Positions 12,618 through 25,189 of a DNA stretch of 64,000 nt are shown here, in pieces. A program made the translations under genes and the position numbers. The DNA is from Acanthosoma haemorrhoidale (Eukaryota; Arthropoda; Insecta; Hemiptera; Acanthosomatidae), in assembly GCA_930367205.1 (NCBI GenBank), contig OV884011.1, positions 136,623,437 through 136,687,436 on the forward strand, read 5' to 3'. Below the pieces are notes generated by a model. That model had not been told where the DNA came from, made no database searches, and worked only from the letters and a program-made list of their open reading frames with translations. Position 1 is the first letter of the stretch; each line of letters begins with the position of its first letter.

Positions 12618-14287
12618 AATGCACTGTTTATGTACCACTTACCGGGATTTTCTCTATCATACTTTGAGTGGCCAATGTAGCATTGTTAGAAGAGTTGAAT
12701 AATGTGTATTAAGTTGGTTCGAATTAATTATTGCCATGTTTTAGCTTATAGTAATTTGACGAATATCAATGCAGAAGTGTAGGCCTGGCTTTAGCTATGT
12801 GCAGCCTCGTATAGACCTATAAAATAAATGGCCTCACCAAACTGACACCTGACTACTTAATGGCTAATCCCATTAATTAATTTGTTTGAATGCCCTGAGA
12901 GTGAGGAGGATTGGAGATTATGTTGCATCTTCTATTTTCTTTCTAAAACACTTACTAATTAATGAAAAACAATATCTGGATCACTTAACTTCCTAGACTC
13001 CCAAAGTATACTTGCAACATATTTAATCAATCCTTATTTAAGGTGTTTATCCATCTCATTGTGTTTTGTTTCATTATTTTTCTATCGATCTTTTACTTTT
13101 TTTCTTTTTACTGATGTAAACCAACACTTTTTTTTTGTCATTATTCCATTTTTTAAAAGTATAAAGTAAAGTTTCTAGTTTTTCATGTTTATTTTCATTT
13201 GTTGCCACCAAGATGCTAAAAAAAAAACATCACCATGACAAATAAAGAACAGCTGCCTTATTTCAATTAGGTTGCTAACGCACATAAAATACATTAACAA
13301 AATGACAAAATGACAATAATTTTAAAGAAAAAAACAAATTTAAAGTAACGAATATAAAACTTTGAAAAAAGAAATTTAGCAATTTCGGAGATTAAGAAAT
13401 TATAATTTGAAGTAGTTGTATCAGCTTTATTTTCCAGCTTTTCATTTAATAGTCTAGAGCTCAATTGGCAAAAGACTCAACGATTACCATATAAAAATTA
13501 AGCCAGGAAATATTAAAACGTTTTTTTTGTTTTTAGTAATTTCTTAACACGAGTTATTAAGAATTCGTTTGCTGGTTGTGTGTTAGACTTGTATTGTTCA
13601 GTCACCCAAAATAATAGTGTAGTATAGTTATAATTGCTTATATATATCTGTCCATTTTCAATGAGGACGTGGCGATAAAGCTGTCTACGAGGACGAGACC
13701 TGAACTCCTTCACTAGTTTAGACTGCATTAATAGTCTCCTGTGAAAAGATACAGGACTTTAAAAACTTGTTTTTTTTTATCAACTGTTGAATTTTGAACG
13801 ATGAATTCTTAATGATCTGGCGATTGATATCGTTGAAAAGCCAACCATTATTCTCGTCCATTGGCCTTGGAGGAAATAGAAAAACATCAGGTGTAGAAGA
13901 CCATAAATCAATCATCAATTATGAGCTCTCCAGGATCCGCCCTGTGGAAGATTGCATTATAGAAGGGAAGGAAATCATAACCGAATGGAATGGGAATGAA
14001 ATGAAATATTGAATGGAAATATTGACTCTGTCATTACCGCTTTTCTCAAGAGAGAGGGGAGTTTTTAATGGCTATTCAGCATTCTCTTTTTCAACTAGTC
14101 TTTTAAATACTTACTAGTGTAACAATTATGTTTGTTAATATTACTACTATTAATTATAAGATATCTGAGTATCGTAAGGAAAACTAAAAACATATTTTTG
14201 AATAGGCCTTATAGCATGTTTTTTTTTGTATGTTAGTTCGTATCCCATCGGCCATCAGTGTTTTGTGACGCATCATGTGAAGAAACT
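12618..14287. other. Non-coding DNA, no gene recognised
   Basis: Minus-strand frames at 13513-13728 and 13718-13918 and a plus-strand frame at 13794-14012 overlap one another. None shows a family signature. A GGAAT/GAAAT-rich tract lies at about 13983-14025. Confidence 0.5.
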
Positions 14288-14913
14288 GTTATGTACTGAC
14301 CCTGCCATGTAAAGTTAATATATAGAAAATAATACTAAGATATAGAAGCTCACTTGATGAGAGTTGGGGAAAGTGTAGGTGTCCCTTACTGAGGGAAAGG
14401 GTTTGAGTGACTGGCAGTAACATTTTGTGTCACGAGTGACAGAAGTAAGAGGGCCGGAAGACTAGGAGACCTCGATAATGCGTTAGTCACGTATTGGTTC
14501 TACCGAGGTGCTTCTTTCACACTCAAAAATCAAAGAAAAGCCACGCGCCTTACTAAGTGGGTAAAGAAGGGCTATATATAATGGGTAGTAGGTGGCAGTA
14601 CCTTCTCACTTTTTTCTGGGAGGACCCCGTAAACGTCTCACTTTTTTGGGGGAAGCCTCTGTGAACATTTCACTGCTTAATGGGACGAGACAGAGGGTGA
14701 ATCTTTCTCTCTCGTCTCTTTCGGGGACAACCCTGAGAAGAGATCTGCACTAGCTTCTGGGTGGAGACCTAAGACGGAGGTCTCTGTGATTCTTGCAAGG
14801 ACATTTGTTCTCAAGATTGCACCGATCATTAATGAAGACACCGCTGTAAATTTATAAGCATAGTTTCTGATAGTTAGTTAATAAGATAAATAAATCTTTT
14901 CATCATTTAAATA
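14288..14913 (+). mobile_element. LTR-like promoter/poly(A) block, interrupted by a younger LTR
   Basis: A GC-richer block begins TGTTATGTACTGACC, has a TATA-like CTATATATAATGGG near 14572, a T- and G-rich transcribed-looking part, and AATAAA near 14888. It then runs into the insertion of the LTR at 14919. Sequence resumes at 15825, and an AAG/GTAAGT splice-donor-like site lies near 15880. This order (promoter, then poly(A) signal) is that of an LTR. I could not find its right terminus or a target duplication, so identity as an LTR is an inference. It could instead be a host 5' exon. Confidence 0.4.
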
Positions 14914-15824
14914 CGTGCTGTTGTGGCCACCTCTTAATTACAAATAATTATAAGTCACCCTCTTCTCGATCAGATCATATCTATCACTTTTATATCATAT
15001 CTATCACTGTTTTCATTATGTTTAATAAAGGTTATGACGTCAGTGAGAGTGGGAGGAGGAACTGAAGTAGTGGGGGAGACAGTCGTAGAGGGGGGGGAGT
15101 TATCCCCACCCTACTGGCTGACCTCCTATATAAGCCTCGGCCTCAGGCCAAATTAACATAACGAATCGGACCACCACTTGGAACACTACACTCTGCTCTC
15201 TCTCTGCACTGGCGCCTGCTGCTCTACTCCAAACCATGGCCTTCTCATTCAACTACCTCTGCATTTCTCTCTCTCCTAACCTCGCTATGTTTTAGTCCGG
15301 CGTTGTCAGACCCCACACCTTCCTAGTGGGAATCTCTCCCTTCGTCTCGCTGAAACTAGCACCTCCTTGAGAGAGACATCTCCCTCGCGGATGACGGTTG
15401 CCGTGGCCCTGAAAATTTTCCTAGCAATGTCTCCCATGGCAATCCAGGCTTCCTCTTTCCGGTTCACACTCGCCTTTGGGATCCGGACGGTTTTCGCCTA
15501 CCCTTAGATACCGAGTGTGAATTCGTGGTCATTCCAAGACCACATAAACTACCTATAAACCTACCCTGTACCTCTTCTCCTGACCATAGTGAACTGTCGG
15601 GGCACACACGCCTTCTAAAAGATCTTATGGAGTCAAATCAAAGCAAATTAGGCTGCCCGCCGACTAGGTCGGCAGCCAGGGTGAAAGACCCTAGGTCCAG
15701 CTGCTCTATCTCTTTCCGGGCTCTCGCCGGACGGCGGGTAAGAGGTTGTAGTGACCCTAGCCCGCGTCGGGCGTCTCCTCCCCACTTGGGGATACTCAGG
15801 TATAAACCCGAGCCCGACACGTGC
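14914..15824 (+). mobile_element. Solo LTR, family A copy 1, with 5-bp duplication
   Basis: The LTR is 14919-15819 (901 bp), starting TGTTGTGGCC and ending AGCCCGACA. The 5-bp duplication CGTGC flanks it at 14914-14918 and 15820-15824. Inside are TGACGTCA-like and TATA-like (CCTATATAAGCC, near 15127) promoter features, a CT-rich leader, and the block TCCGGACGGTTTTCGCCTAC shared with copy 3 at 45067-45932. No internal retrotransposon region adjoins, hence solo LTR. A 5-bp duplication fits BEL/Pao or Gypsy. The open frames across 15525-15869 are fortuitous. Confidence 0.85.
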
Positions 15825-16142
15825 TATAATTTATTTCTAAGTACTTCCAAACATCTGAATAAGACATAGTGGGTCTGAAGGTAAGTAAGGATATAAGTAT
15901 ATATAAGTAACGCAGCAAAACACTAATAAAAAATGTTTATTTTATAAAATAGTTATGCGAGAATTCGATATGTGTATTGGAAGTAAATGTGTAAGATAAA
16001 TATATTAATGAAATATAAATAACAATTATTAAAATACTCAAAAGTCACTCAATAGGCTCAAGAGAATTACCCCTAAACTTATGGCAATATTTATTTCATC
16101 GCTATTTTTGGAAGTCACTTTGAAAACTTTTGATTCAATGCT

Positions 16143-16171
16143 AATATATATATGTATATATATATATATCA

Positions 16172-16218
<47 letters not shown>
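16143..16218. repeat. (TA)n microsatellite
   Basis: A long, nearly pure TA dinucleotide tract with one short interruption (ATCAATG) near 16170. Confidence 0.95.
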
Positions 16219-16221
<3 letters not shown>

Positions 16222-16274
16222 TAATGTTAAAATACCTTACTTTATTGCTTTAAGATATTTAATTATACCAGAAA

Positions 16275-16395
16275 AAATAATGTGAAATTTTGTCTTCCCA
16301 CAAGTTTTTATTTTTATTTCATTACCACTTTCTGTAGCTACAATGCCATCATCAAGTGCTTGAAATACTGCTTAAATTTATCATACATTGATATT
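16275..16395 (-). repeat. Penelope-like tail motif, putative
   Basis: On the minus strand there is a CTTGATGATGGC string, a short stem-loop region, then GAAAGTGG, followed by AATAAA-like sequence. This arrangement (TGATGA, stem, GAAA, poly(A) signal) resembles the hammerhead-like region found in terminal repeats of Penelope-like elements. No reverse transcriptase is nearby, so this is at best a truncated tail. Confidence 0.35.
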
Positions 16396-17355
16396 AAATA
16401 TCAACCCACCAACAATCAACAATAGAATATAGCAAAGACAAATCAGACTAAACTTTATGGTGTGTATCTTAAATATTATACTACAAGTTTAAAGTTTTTA
16501 TTTCACTTTTGAAATTTCCAGGTAGGAAACCTCATTTATTTTGTAAAGAAAGTATAAATCGTTAAATTTAAAATAAAATATGGTATGTTAATTAGTCATC
16601 TGGAGGTTTGGTGTTCTTGGATACAATTGGCAAGTGTAATTATTACAAATGCTCGCGAGAGTGAATTAATATTTCTATTTCTAAGAAAATAAATCGTTTA
16701 TTTACTAAGGATACCCTAAACACTGCTGAGAAGACCAACTCCGAAACTCCGCCAAGACGAACGAGAGATATTCCGCTAATGTATTCCTTGGGATCTCGGG
16801 CGAGGCGAGCTGGGGGCTGCCTCCACTAATGGCCACCGTGCAGTATAAACCCCAACAGAACAGAAGACACCGGCTCATTAATAAACATTTAATCTTCAAC
16901 AATTTCCCCTTCTCTCTCTTCCAGGGCCGTCTTGATCGCCTCATTAGTACGCCACATTTCTACCCCCGCTGTCTCCCTAACGAATGCCACCATTTCTTGG
17001 TTTTGTTTCCTTCCTCTTCTGCTTTTATTTAGGTCGCTAGGGATGAAATATGTTTGAACTGAACAACTATTTATTAAAGGGAGTGGTTACCCTAAATGTA
17101 GTACCATAACTACGCCTGGAATGGAACCTCGTTCCTTGATAGTGGTTTAATGTTCACTAGATGGGGGATAATCAAGACTTGAGATTGGTGTTGCAGGTGC
17201 TGATTGCTTACTTTATAAATAACCCCATTTTCCCACACTCAACAATCATTGTTTTGCACTTTGTTATTATTTGTTATCTCAACAATTTGTTTACTGGGGA
17301 GTAAACAAATTAATAAAATATGCCAATTATTGTACAGCAACATTGTAAATTCTTT

Positions 17356-17408
17356 ATAGTTAGACAAAATGAATATAAATAAGGATAATATTCATTTTGT
17401 CTAACTAT
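17356..17408. repeat. Perfect 21-bp-arm hairpin
   Basis: Positions 17356-17376 and 17388-17408 are exact reverse complements (outer bases ATAGTTAGAC...), separated by an 11-nt loop. It could be a tiny palindromic transposon relic or a structured RNA hairpin. It has no recognisable family. Confidence 0.9.
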
Positions 17409-20400
17409 TTTCCATAAAGATAAAATAATGTAGGCATTTCTTGTATGTGATCCTTTAATAATATGTGTATAATGTATGTTTATGTATGTAATATTTTAGT
17501 CAGGTAACCTGGTTTTTATATGCTTCTATCTATTTCATAACTATGAGTTTAATAATAATCAGAAATCCTTAGTTTTTACGCATCCTTTTGTTTATCTGTC
17601 TGCACTGGCTTGTGTGGGTCCTACATTCAAGAAAGATACATGGAATTTTACCTGCCATATAAAACGAGGAACATTTGTAGCAATTTGTAGTCTTAGTTTC
17701 ATTTTGAGATGAATATTTTATATTCAAGATTCACTTGATGCTCTAGTAGAGATGCTGATGAATGAAATAAGAACTAATGAAAAGTCGATTATTAAACTAT
17801 TACTTGCAATTAGAATGTATATATTTTTATATCATATTGTAACCAAGGTTGGCATGGTGCATGGCAATGCTTGCTAAGAAACATCAAATTGACCAAGTTT
17901 ACTTTAAGATAGATGAACAGCAACTTGTAGTTTGCTTAGAGTAGTTTTTATAGTAAATCTTAACAGTAATTCCACTTGGGAACTAAATAACTAACCATAG
18001 AGATATTGACAACACTTTATCTTGAGTACTTTGCTTTGTACGGATCTACCTTTATATTACTTTATTTTATCTTTAATATTTTTGGAATGTATTATTTTAG
18101 ATCAAATACACTAGCATTAAGTTTCAATTTTCTTCGTGTTTGGCTTTTTGTGAATAGTTTAATCTTTTTGTAAATTATTTGTTGAATATATAATTTTATT
18201 ATTTCATTGTATATACTATTTTCCTCTGGTCATTAATATTGTAAATATTTCTACTGTAAGTAGCTTTTCTTGAAACTATTCTGCTTGCTGCTTTAGAAGT
18301 TCTCCCGGCTCTTCTCTCCTGATCTAGCCTGGAATCACAGGATTTTTGTTGTATAGCCATACATGGATATGAAGTTTTTCCCCTTTTTTTCCTTAATGGA
18401 AGATGTCTTAAAACCTGGCGCTCAACGTATTTTTTATTTTATTGAAATTTATTTTTTTAAATTAAATATTGGTCATAATATTAATAGTACAGTATAAAAT
18501 TCAAAAGACGACTTCCTGATTGATAACAGTTATGGTCTGTTGGGGCTTTCGTGGAGTGTTATTAAAAAAAAGTCATCAACACTCTGAATACAATCGTTTA
18601 CACAATTATAAAAAACCTTTAATTGTTTGGAATGAACATTTATATTTACAGTATCGTTCACTTAGGATAATATTCAAAATTATATGTAAAAGAACATTAC
18701 CGACTACATTACTTCTAAAACATTAACGGTAAACGTTACCCAAAATTTTCTAATGCAGCTCTATAAAGGGGGAGCTATCTTCAGATGTCTTCCTTATTCA
18801 TATGATGATATGAACAAATTAGTTGGGAGCGAAGAAGAAGTAACAAATTAATAGACGTTAGTCAATAGTCAGTTTCAGACAAACAAAATTGAGGTACAAA
18901 AATTTAAACCCTTTACTATATTTGATGTGTTTTTTTTCCCTTTTCACCTTGATACAACGTTTGAAATAAAACAGCCGTTTATGCAGGTCTCGTTTTCATG
19001 AAGCTCGCTCAAATTTAAATCTATTTTCATAATTCATAGGAAAATTACTGCCACCCCTAAGGCAATCTGTATGGATGTACATTTGTATGGGCATGATTTT
19101 CTTTTTTCATGTGCGGAGGGTGGAGGGAGTTAAGGTATACACTGCGGGGCTTAGTATTGTTTTATTCATAACGGACATCACAGCTGAGCCGATCTCGTTT
19201 GGTTCCAGACCGGGTTTGTTGTTGGAGGGGTAGCTCTTCGTTGGTATTTTCTGCGAACAGTTATCCGGCGAGCCGACTACTAAGGGACATTGCTATTTCT
19301 TTGAGCTCCTATGAAATGACAAGGATCTTATATTTTTTCTTAGGGGTTTTTCGTATGTGAATTTATTTTGAGCGTAAAAAGCGTAGTATTCAATTCGAGA
19401 GAATAGTCTTTCTCAAAGAATATTTTATATGAGGTCATAAAATGGATGACGGGAAACAGCCTCCACTCTGCCCGGTTAAGAATAGATTTGCTTTGTTATA
19501 AATGTTACAACATACCTCTCTGACTGTCGGGAATTTTATTAAAACTCTTAATTTCAGTTAGTTGACAGAGCGATTGTGTTTCTGCCAGTGTTCCTAAAAA
19601 TGCTGGGAAAAATCATAAATTATAATGGTATATTATGCAGTACTCGGATCAGAAAATATTTAAGGTGTACTGTTTTTAATTTTTTCGTCAGGTGGATTTT
19701 TTTTTCCACTAAGTCAACACAAACCTTATACCAATATTTTTGCGTATCACAAAAAGCCTTATCTAGCGATCGCGTATAGAATTGTGTATCGCTAGCTAAA
19801 GCTAATTTAGATAGGAATATTTAGTCAATATTTTAGCTAGTTAAAATATTATTTTTTTGAAGAATGTAACAAGACGGTTTAATAAATCTTTTACAGATGA
19901 TATTATATAAATTAAGTAGTTTAGATAACATTAACAGAGTAATATGTATTTAAGAAACAGGAACAGTCCCGAAAGAAGGCGCCGAAGCTATACCGTGCCG
20001 TCTTGATCGTTTGGTCTTGCGGGACAACCGTCTCTTACTTTTGTTATTGGCTTTATTCATCAAGCCTTTTTCACACTGTCCTTTTTAAGACGTACGTTAA
20101 AATTTTTGAAAAATGGTAAAGGTTGTAAAAATGATAAACATGTAAGCGTTTTTGTTTATTTATTAAATATTTATATTATTTAATATTATTAAATATGTTA
20201 TCTCAATATTTCTAGTATTTTTAGTCCAAAAAATATTATAGAGCTCATTCCACCCCGTGGCACACTAGCACTTAATGTATGCTGATTAACCGCAAAAATC
20301 CAGTGGAATCCTTGCTATATAAAAAATATGGTGTAAATATGGTTTTAAATATTTATTAAGTATTTAGTATGTATGTATGATTACTGCAGCTTAAATTTCT

Positions 20401-21049
20401 TTCAAAGCGTTATAGTTCGTCGTTTATAGAAATTAATACATAAGTAAAAATTGGAGCAATGAGAAATTTGTTACTTTAGGATACCATATAATATTAATAA
20501 AATATAATAGTATAAACATATATCGGCAATAGCTCTAAACAAATGTAAGTTCCTCAGTGTTACTTATTTTCTAACAAGGTTATCACATACAACTAAAGTA
20601 CCAAAGTAATTTCCCGATCTAGAGGAAGAGGTAAAGCTGGTTATAATATTGAGTAGGCAAGGATAAAATAGTTCTGCCAATTCATTGGTAATATATAAAA
20701 CCCTAAAACCATTTAGAAGGTAATTGATTTTGAAGGATTAGTAAACTCATGAAAGTGTAACATCGCACATGTAAAATTGTTTATAATGTAATATCGAAGG
20801 GCTTACTTTATATTTTATAACAGTCTCCTTTTTCTATTATTTATGCTTATTTTTTGAAGTTTACAGAGTTGCGTTAAATAAATAAATTAAAATGAGGTGA
20901 AGGAAAAACAATACAAATAAATTAATTGAAGCGTATTTCAATACTTTCTACTTGAATATGATTATAACAATAGAATCATTGAAAATTTCATCGAGCAAAC
21001 AATAATAGCAGAAAAGCATAGAAGTGCAGTAAGTACAGTTGTAATACAA

Positions 21050-21115
21050 TAAAAGTTATAATATTTTAATGAGAAAATGGCTCATTATCTCAGGCATCTT
21101 CAGAGCTACAAATCA
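21050..21115 (-). repeat. Penelope-like tail motif, putative
   Basis: The minus strand reads GCTCTGAAGATGCCTGAGAT followed by a short stem and AT-rich tail. CTGAAGATG strings of this kind are common in Penelope-like element tails. There is no coding sequence around it, so the call is weak. Confidence 0.3.
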
Positions 21116-21839
21116 AACTGATTACTTATGAAAGAACCTCTAAATATAAAAAAAAAAATTAAAATAATAAAGAATTAAGTTAGTAACAATGTAGAGAATA
21201 AAGCAACAGAACTAGAAATGGTTAGACTTTTTTAAATTGCCTTCCCACTCTCTCATTGTTGCATACAACGAGAAATTTTAGGAAATTCATTTTAAATAAT
21301 TTTGTTCCTGAATGATCTCATATAATATTTTAAGCTGAAGTTGATATAATTTATACCAGCTGATCAATCTTTCTGTGATTGAGCTAAACACGTATTGGTA
21401 TCTATAATACGCTATACAATGGAACCCCCTCTCCTCCTAGCCGACCAGAGAAGTTGAAAGAGTGCCTTTATCGGCAATAGGAGTAACAGAGCTAAAGCCC
21501 GGCATTAATCAGCGAGAGAGGTAGCCACTGCAGATAACAGTTTCACTACATTACTTCTACAATCACAGGCCGATTTCACAGTTCGGCTGTCAAAGTCAGG
21601 TTGCTCGTTCAATGAATTAAATCCCCTTGCCTTAAGTTAAAGTAAGCCGAAGACAAATGGAAGGTTGGTAATCCTCAGCCGTTCTTGAGCCACCTGGTTC
21701 TGACTTTTCACAGAGTAGTAGGGCTAGCGTCTACTTCAGGAGGCCTTTATCTTCAGATATTTACGGATAATAAATGTAAGGCACATCGCCTATAAAGTTT
21801 GCGTCTAGTTTTTTTGTAAGTGTTTCTATCAAACTTATA

Positions 21840-22030
21840 GCATCCCACGTTGACTCCGCTTTCTCTTCGCGGTGGATTTAGGGGGTCTCTGGGCTGTCTG
21901 TAAATATTGTATGAATGAGCGAGTGAATGATGAACTGTAAATATGGTATGAATGAGAGCATTTATCTTAATTACTTATTGCCTTATAAAAGGCAGATTGT
22001 AATTTTAGCACAATAAAGGAATTTAACTAA
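21840..22030 (+). mobile_element. Jockey-family LINE, 5'-truncated 3' UTR
   Basis: The segment matches the 3' UTR of the copy at 33440-35340. It shares GACTCCGCTT, CTGGGCTGT, AATATTGTATGAATG, GCATTTATCT and a terminal TTGTAATTTTAGCACAATAA. No ORF2 remains. A short internal deletion has removed the ATGTGAGGGAGGC block present in the other copies. Confidence 0.85.
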
Positions 22031-22923
22031 TAATAAAACCCCAAAACACGTTTTGACCCCAACGCTTTTTCTAAGGGCTGTAAAATAATAATATAAGTTG
22101 CAAAATAATATAAAAAAAGATGGCATATATGGTCAGCCCACGAATTAACCTAATATGAAGTATTGAACATTTCATGTACTTTTTTATAGTTACGTAATTA
22201 ATAAAAGAGAGCAATCAAATGCAGCATCACATGGTTATCAATTACTACTACACGTCACCAATAACTATGCCATATCTTTATTTCAGAGAGACGCAATCTT
22301 GTAACTCGAGTTGGATTACATTAATTTCCATTATGGATACCGCTGGAGGCTGGGTCGACCAATTTGATTGACTAACTTCCAGACTAACATTTGAAGACGA
22401 AGAGATATCAGGAAGGTTAGGAGTTAGGGCCTCTAATTGCCCTTAGTGTCCCTGGCACGTCTCCTGATAGCGTAATATATGCCTCACGCTAGTCTGGGTC
22501 TTTTCCTAAAGGTTGACGTTTAAGCTTCCCGCAGAGAGTTTTTGCTGTTGTTGTTTGTTGGGTTTTGACAATGACTTTTATTGTCAAATCTCCGGCTAAT
22601 TTTGCAATAAAAACCACCATAACCTTGATTGTTTTGATGTTATTCTGTAAATGTTGTTTCAAAGTTATTTTTGCAGCACTTGGAGCTGGATTTGTCGCTC
22701 AGTGTATTGGCTCATTTAAACCATTGTGAATATTCAAATCATGGTTATAAAAGAGATTTTAATCACTTTTTGTAATTATCGACTGTTGAACTCACATTAT
22801 ACATTACAGTATCAGAACATCAAGGTATCTAATTCTATACCCTGATCAATATGAAAGAAACAAATTTATATTTTAATCACCAAGTAATTGATAAAAGAAA
22901 TTTAAGTATTTTTAATAGGGTTT

Positions 22924-25080
22924 CCCCCCCCCCATAGCTCTCAAACTTATAAAAAATAGAATGTGGGAAAAATAAAAGGAAAAATATTTTGTATTGATGG
23001 GTGCCTTTCAATAAGGGGAGTCCTATTTGAAGGATGTATGAGAAGGATATGGGGTGTGGGATGCCTAAAGGAGGCTGGTAGGTTCGGGAAGGTAGTGAGA
23101 GTCTACCTATGGTGGAGCCTAGGGGTACTAGGCATTGGTTTGTAGTTGGCCAGGTCGTACTTGGCCTCGCCCCAGTAGAGGGCCTGCACTAAGTCGGCCT
23201 ATTGGCCGGGAGATCGACCTACCCTTAGTAGGTAGAAGGGGTCATGAGGTTTCGGTTGAGTCGGCCGGGAGATCGACCTCAATCTCTCGGCTGGGTGTGG
23301 ATCGTTCAGTCCCCGTCAGGGGGCTCGGGTTCGATCAGGTCCATCAGTCTCCAGGCTTCGGCCGTCCAGCAGTGCTTCCATCGGACGGGCATTGGTGGTG
23401 GTCGAAGTTCGGAGAATAGTGGGTTGTGGCTGTGTCGAAGTAAAATCAAAAAATTTGATGTGCCGTCTCTTGATAAAATCTTGGATGGTGAGCACTTCAA
23501 ATTTTTCGTGAATCTCGTCTGTCTTCATTCGGTGGAACGGGGTATATTTGAGGGAGGTGCGGAGAACTCTGTTCTGAAATTGCTGGAGGGTTTTTAGAGT
23601 GTTAGGAGTTAGATACTTGAATAGTGGAGTCCCGTACATCAAAGCAGGTCTCAGGACGCTCTGGTAAATAAGCAGCTTGAGGCGTACTGATAAAGCCGGG
23701 CTGTGAAGTAGGTGTCCTAGGCTGTAGAACGTTTTCCTAACACTCTTTAACTTCTTGCTGAGATGTGTCGTGAACGACAAGTGTTTACCGAGGGTAATCC
23801 CAAGGTAGCATAGCTTGTTGCTCACGGAGCACTCTTTGCCATCTAAGGCGAAGGATTTAGGTAACTTCTTTTTTATAACTAAATATAATTCCTTGTGCCT
23901 TGGCCGGGTTGACTTTAATGTTGATGGCATCGAGTTTCTCGGCAATATGTTTACTGGCGCTCTCAGCAAATTTCAGGGCTCTGGTGGGATTGATGCTAGT
24001 GCTGTAGACACCGATGTCGCATTCAAAACCGGTTTTAAGTCCCTTTTTTTGGTTCTAAACCACCTGTTCTTGATATTGTTACGCTGTCTAATCAGTTGTA
24101 GAATGTGATCCGGAGGTTTTCTCAGAGAAGGGGGCTTCGGAGAAAATTTCGGGATCGATGCATCGGCGGCTCGGTTGATGACGTCTTGAAGCTGATAGAT
24201 AGCGTAATCGATATCCCAAGTGTGTCTCAGGGGCGTAATTGTGGGCAACTCGGTCCTGATAAGATGCTTGTAGAGGTCCCACTTGGCCTCATCGTATTTG
24301 TATCTAGTTGCAGGTGGCTCTGGCATGTCGCCTTCTAGTTCGTAGAGCACAGGCCGATGGTCGAGGTGGTAAAGTCCAAGGCAGAGCACCCGGTGACTCG
24401 GTGTGGCTGTTGAGTCAGGAGTAGATCGGACGTGGAGGTCCTGTTGGGGTTCACGAAGTGACGGAAGGTCGGCAATCCTGGGTGGATGACCGTAAATGGT
24501 GTTTTAGTGATGTAGCGGCCGAGGGCGTTTGCTGTCGTACCGCTCCACCAACTGTGGTTCGCATATAGGTCACCCACGATGACGAGTCTTCGGTCATTAG
24601 CTATGCTAGTGAGCAGGAGCTTGTCCGAGTCACCGTTGGCTCTCCGGTCTTCTGTAAACTCCTGACTATCATGTTCTTCGTGAGCCGTATCTGGAGCGTT
24701 ACGATGTAGTGGGAGGGCCCTAGGGTCACGGGTGGGGGTAGTCTCCTACAGGGAACTCCGTTCTTCACTAAGACTGCCACTCCTCCAGAGATAGTCTCAG
24801 TGTCGTGGCGGTAAGCGGTATAACCCGGGAAGCGGTAGAAGTGGATCTTCATCAAATGGGTATCTGTGAATACAGCAACGTCTGGCGAATGGCACCGTAG
24901 AATTGCCTCTACGTCGGCTTGTTTGGGCCGAAAGCCGCAGACGTTTCTTATGGCAGTTTTAATTTTTAGCATACTTGTTGGTTGGTAAATGGAATTAACG
25001 GGCATCAAAAAATATACACTGTACATAATATTGCGAACACGATGTTGTGTGGATGGATACGGAGACCAGTATGATTGTGT
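22924..25080 (-). mobile_element. LINE2 (Jockey-like) copy, RT deleted
   Basis: This is a minus-strand non-LTR retrotransposon. Its 3' UTR lies at about 22927-23240, matching those at 28246-28483 and 50516-50750, and its ORF2 runs from about 25000 down to about 23240. The 3' end abuts a C-run at 22924-22933. ORF1 and the 5' UTR are absent. The right neighbour is an inverted copy of the element's own 3' end (25190-25300). Confidence 0.85.
23316..25026 (-). pseudogene. LINE2 ORF2 pseudogene: endonuclease plus C-terminus
   Basis: The frames begin with an exonuclease/endonuclease/phosphatase domain (CHSPDVAVFTDTHL near 24890, GGVAVLVKNGVPCRR near 24750). They then shift frame (VNPNRTSTSDLLLTQ near 24430, LDHRPVLYELEG near 24350) and pass through a pre-RT linker (PDHILQLIRQRNNIKNRWF). 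After VLNA near 24020 the frame resumes at GVYSTSINPTRALKFAE, which follows the YxDD motif in the sister copy at 49262-50750. The whole RT palm up to the active site is therefore deleted. The C-terminal part (CYLGITLGKHLSFTTHL, VLRPALMYGTPLF, FIKRRHIKFFDF) survives. Several frameshifts exist. It cannot be functional. Confidence 0.85.
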
Positions 25081-25189
25081 ATATAATCTGATATATATAT
25101 AATTAAATGATGATTCAGCTGTCTATCAGCTCCTTATCATAATGCTGACCACAGTCCTTTTGCTATCCTATATATGAGCCTCCTCGCTT

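Larger units (their letters stand above)
15825..21839. other. AT-rich non-coding DNA with scattered repeats
   Basis: No gene is recognised. GC-richer islands at 16715-17030, 19120-19330, 19960-20100 and 21420-21720 have no convincing coding content. One contains TTCTCTCTCTTCCAG near 16909-16924, an acceptor-like string without a supported exon. Repeats inside this stretch are listed separately. Confidence 0.5.

Noticed and set aside
13513..14012. Host gene candidate from three overlapping short frames
   Set aside because: The frames overlap on opposite strands, lack splice-site support and match no family I recognise.
15525..15869. 114-codon frame that might be a gene
   Set aside because: It lies inside the family A LTR (14919-15819), runs past its end, and has no domain.
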